A stretch of 7,502 nt of DNA, from assembly GCA_958354085.1 (NCBI GenBank), contig CATWUX010000111.1:1-7502 (forward strand), read 5' to 3'. Positions within the stretch are counted from its first letter, which is position 1, and the number at the start of each line of letters is the position of its first letter. The translations under genes and the position numbers were made by a program. This document shows, in pieces, positions 6,073-7,502 of the stretch. Origin of the DNA: an uncultured Oscillospiraceae bacterium (GTDB taxonomy: Bacteria; Bacillota; Clostridia; Oscillospirales; Acutalibacteraceae). The notes under the pieces are model-generated. The model saw nothing but the letters and a program-made list of their open reading frames with translations. It did not search any database and was not told where the DNA came from.

Positions 6073-6178
6073 ATCTGCTCTCTTTTTTCAATGCATAGCA
6101 CTCGTTGTCATAAATCACGGCATCGGCATCTGAAACAGTCATTGGACGCAAAAGCAGACGTGCTGTTTCAAGTATCAT
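6071..6178 (-). pseudogene. GNAT acetyltransferase remnant, 35 codons, apparent internal deletion
   Basis: On the minus strand an ATG (6178-6176) opens a 35-residue frame ending in TAA. Its first part, MILETARLLLRP followed by MTVSDADAV, is the classic N-terminus of RimJ-type GNAT acetyltransferases (usually about 170-190 residues). The last part, DNECYALKKESR, looks like a GNAT C-terminus (Y-A-L-x-K-E type). The whole middle, including the acetyl-CoA binding loop, is absent, so it cannot be an active acetyltransferase. The simplest reading is an in-frame internal deletion that spared both ends. An AGGAGA ribosome binding site (6193-6188) is 9 bases upstream, and a promoter and terminator flank it, so a microprotein could still be made. 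The N-terminal match is strong; the C-terminal match is weaker and comes from memory of family endings. Confidence 0.6.
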
Positions 6179-6213
6179 CGTTTTTTATCTCCTGTTCTCC
6201 ACCTGTATTTTTC

Positions 6214-6242
6214 AGCATATCACAATTTCTTTAACGGCACAA
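6214..6242 (-). promoter_or_regulatory. promoter of the GNAT remnant
   Basis: On the minus strand TTGTGC (6242-6237) is followed after 17 bases by TATGCT (6219-6214), with a TGn extension (TGATATGCT). It would start transcription roughly 30 bases before the remnant's ATG. The -35 is weak, but the extended -10 supports it. Confidence 0.5.
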
Positions 6243-6257
6243 GCTTGCAATTTTTTA

Positions 6258-6286
6258 TTGAATCGGAAACACAGGTGTGGTATACT
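6258..6286 (+). promoter_or_regulatory. sigma-A promoter of ddh
   Basis: TTGAAT (6258-6263), 17 bases, then TATACT (6281-6286) with a TGn extension (TGGTATACT). The predicted start is near 6293, leaving a leader of about 107 nt. GGAAAC (6265-6270) and GTTTCC (6294-6299) form a 6-base inverted repeat around the -10 box. Confidence 0.8.
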
Positions 6287-6323
6287 GAAACAAGTTTCCT
6301 CAAGCAGCTCTCCCCCATTTTGC

Positions 6324-6358
6324 CCTATACACTAACGATGCCTATCGAGGAGTATAGG
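6324..6358 (+). promoter_or_regulatory. hairpin in the ddh leader
   Basis: CCTATAC (6324-6330) pairs with GTATAGG (6352-6358). Inside it, CGAT (6336-6339) pairs with ATCG (6344-6347) around a GCCT loop. No T run follows, so it is not a terminator. It is far too small for a lysine riboswitch. The ATG of a 21-codon leader ORF lies in the upper stem and loop. Role unknown. Confidence 0.4.
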
Positions 6359-6403
6359 AAAGCATACCATAATGCAAACAACTGGAAAGGAACAGAAAAA
6401 TGA
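6338..6403 (+). CDS. possible 21-codon leader ORF overlapping the ddh start
   Basis: From the ATG at 6338 a frame of 21 codons (begins MPIEEYRKAY, ends WKGTEK) stops at TGA 6401-6403. That stop overlaps the ddh ATG in an ATGA arrangement that often marks translational coupling. There is no convincing ribosome binding site before 6338, and its start sits in a hairpin, so translation is doubtful. The overlap may be chance. I recognise no family. Confidence 0.2.
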   Translation: MPIEEYRKAYHNANNWKGTEK

Positions 6404-7386
6404 GCATTCGTATCGGTATTTTAGGCTATGGAAATTTGGGACGCGGTGTGGAATGCGCCATACGACAAAACCCGGACATGGAGCTGACTGCGGTTTTCAC
6501 ACGCAGGAATCCGCAGACTGTCTCTATTTTGACCGAAGGCGTACATGTGTACTCCACAGAGAAAATCAGCGATTTTCGTGATGCCATTGATGTAATGATC
6601 CTTTGCGGCGGCAGCGCTACAGATCTGCCGGTGCAGTCGCCGTTATATGCGGAGATGTTCAATCTGATCGACAGCTTTGACACACACGCTAAAATTCCCG
6701 CACATTTTGATGCGGTGGATGCAGCGGCGAAAAAAAGCGGCAAAATCGGCATTATTTCCGTTGGATGGGATCCGGGTATGTTCTCACTCAATCGTCTGTA
6801 TGCCAATGCCATCCTGCCGCAAGGGCACGACTACACATTCTGGGGAAAAGGCGTCAGCCAAGGCCATTCCGATGCTATTCGCCGTATTGAGGGCGTAAAG
6901 GACGCACGTCAGTATACCATTCCGGTGGAAGAGGCGCTGCAAGCTGTCCGCGCCGGCAGTAATCCAACGCTGTCTGTGCGGGAAAAGCATGTTCGGGAAT
7001 GTTTTGTCGTTGTGGAAGACGGCGCAGACAAGGCGCGTATTGAGCACGAAATCAAAACTATGCCCAACTATTTTGCCGACTATGACACTACCGTACACTT
7101 CATCAGCGAAGAGCAGCTGCGCCGCGACCACAGCGGCATCCCACACGGCGGCTGCGTCATCCGCAGCGGGTCTACCGGTGTAAATCAGGAAAACCACCAT
7201 ATTATAGAATATAATCTAAAACTGGATTCCAATCCGGAATTCACGGCGTCCGTCCTGATTGCTTATGCCCGTGCAGCATATCGGCTCAATAGGGAAGGAC
7301 AATGCGGCTGTAAAACCGTGCTGGATATCCCCCCTGCTTATTTGTCTCCCGAAAGCGGCGAAGAACTGCGTCGTCGCCTGCTGTAA
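6400..7386 (+). CDS. ddh: meso-diaminopimelate D-dehydrogenase (EC 1.4.1.16)
   Basis: The 328-residue enzyme reductively aminates tetrahydrodipicolinate to meso-diaminopimelate with NADPH and ammonia. This is the one-step branch of lysine and peptidoglycan precursor synthesis, and it acts in the cytosol. The N-terminal Rossmann domain shows ILGYGNLGRGVE (7-18) and the FTRRNP region (33-38), the latter suited to NADPH. Substrate and dimer regions match my memory of Corynebacterium glutamicum Ddh: GSATDLP (71-77), DSFDTH (91-96), GWDPGMFSLNR (122-132), FWGKGVSQGHSDA (147-159), MPNYF (221-225), IPHGG (247-251) and LKLDSNPEFTAS (273-284). Length is normal for the family. AAAGGA (6386-6391) lies 8 bases before the ATG. 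The gene is monocistronic, with its own promoter and terminator, not in a dap operon. Confidence 0.96.
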   Translation: MSIRIGILGYGNLGRGVECAIRQNPDMELTAVFTRRNPQTVSILTEGVHVYSTEKISDFRDAIDVMILCGGSATDLPVQSPLYAEMFNLIDSFDTHAKIPAHFDAVDAAAKKSGKIGIISVGWDPGMFSLNRLYANAILPQGHDYTFWGKGVSQGHSDAIRRIEGVKDARQYTIPVEEALQAVRAGSNPTLSVREKHVRECFVVVEDGADKARIEHEIKTMPNYFADYDTTVHFISEEQLRRDHSGIPHGGCVIRSGSTGVNQENHHIIEYNLKLDSNPEFTASVLIAYARAAYRLNREGQCGCKTVLDIPPAYLSPESGEELRRRLL

Positions 7387-7417
7387 ATCCGGACTGTCTC
7401 CAATAAATTGACTGCAC

Positions 7418-7457
7418 ACAAAAAGGCTCTTACGCATCTGCGTAAGAGCCTTTTTGT
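7418..7457 (+). terminator. rho-independent terminator of ddh
   Basis: A perfect stem of 18-19 bp (7418-7436 with 7439-7457) has core GGCTCTTACGCA, a tight ATCT loop, and A and T runs on either side. It begins about 30 bases after the ddh stop and could also stop transcription arriving from the right. Confidence 0.95.
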
Positions 7458-7464
7458 ATAGTAA

Positions 7465-7487
7465 AACCACTCGCTAGGCGAGTGGTT
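7465..7487. repeat. perfect hairpin at right edge, possible mobile-element end
   Basis: AACCACTCGC (7465-7474) and GCGAGTGGTT (7478-7487) are exact inverted arms around TAG. There is no T run after it, and a complete terminator already stands 8 bases upstream, so a second terminator is not needed. The window ends soon after, in the palindrome GCTTAAGC (7495-7502). Strong imperfect or perfect hairpins near the tip are typical of IS200/IS605 elements and of REP-like repeats, but no transposase is in view, so identity is open. Confidence 0.4.
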
Positions 7488-7502
7488 CAAAAGAGCTTAA
7501 GC

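Noticed and set aside
6293..6399. Lysine riboswitch or T-box in the ddh leader
   Set aside because: The leader is about 107 nt, shorter than either usually is. There is no terminator/antiterminator pair, and I see no T-box sequence.
1..7502. CRISPR array, tRNA or rRNA gene, prophage, toxin-antitoxin pair
   Set aside because: No regularly spaced repeats, no cloverleaf or rRNA motifs, and no gene pairs of that kind were found on either strand.

Overview
The window looks like ordinary chromosome from a low-to-mid G+C Firmicute of class Clostridia, possibly the Oscillospiraceae/Ruminococcaceae side. The evidence is strong AGGAGG-type ribosome binding sites, a DUF4364 protein, a UPF0340 (YwlG) protein, meso-diaminopimelate dehydrogenase, and Firmicutes-style hairpin terminators. 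G+C is about half by eye. The family assignment is inference from gene content, not from a search.

Layout, left to right. (1) 1-524, minus: a UPF0340/YwlG protein of unknown function, missing only its last residues at the window edge. (2) 641-1108, plus: a small HD-domain phosphohydrolase, divergent from the first gene. (3) 1112-1783, minus: a PHP-domain metal-dependent phosphoesterase with a TTG start, meeting the HD gene tail to tail with 3 bases between the stop codons. (4) 1916-2506, minus: a DUF4364 winged-helix-like protein with a hairpin terminator that begins inside its last codons. (5) 2713-4104, plus: a uracil/xanthine (NCS2) permease, divergent from the DUF4364 gene. Its promoter is overlapped by an inverted repeat that looks like an operator. 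(6) 4310-6005, plus: the rpsB-tsf operon (ribosomal protein S2 and elongation factor Ts), with its own promoter, a leader of about 100 nt and a strong terminator. (7) 6071-6178, minus: a 35-codon remnant of a GNAT acetyltransferase gene that still has a promoter, ribosome binding site and terminator. (8) 6400-7386, plus: diaminopimelate dehydrogenase (ddh), with its own promoter, a leader of about 105 nt and a terminator. (9) 7458-7502: a second perfect hairpin at the right edge that nothing else explains and that may be the start of a mobile element.

The genes do not form one pathway. They are mostly single-gene units with individual promoters and terminators: translation (rpsB, tsf), cell-wall/lysine precursor synthesis (ddh), pyrimidine salvage (permease) and several conserved proteins of unknown substrate. 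I see no CRISPR array, tRNA, rRNA, phage gene, toxin-antitoxin pair or obvious undescribed multi-gene system. The points most worth a second look are the internally deleted GNAT microgene, the operator-like repeat over the permease promoter with a 9-bp motif shared with the divergent DUF4364 promoter, the ddh leader ORF, and the right-edge hairpin.
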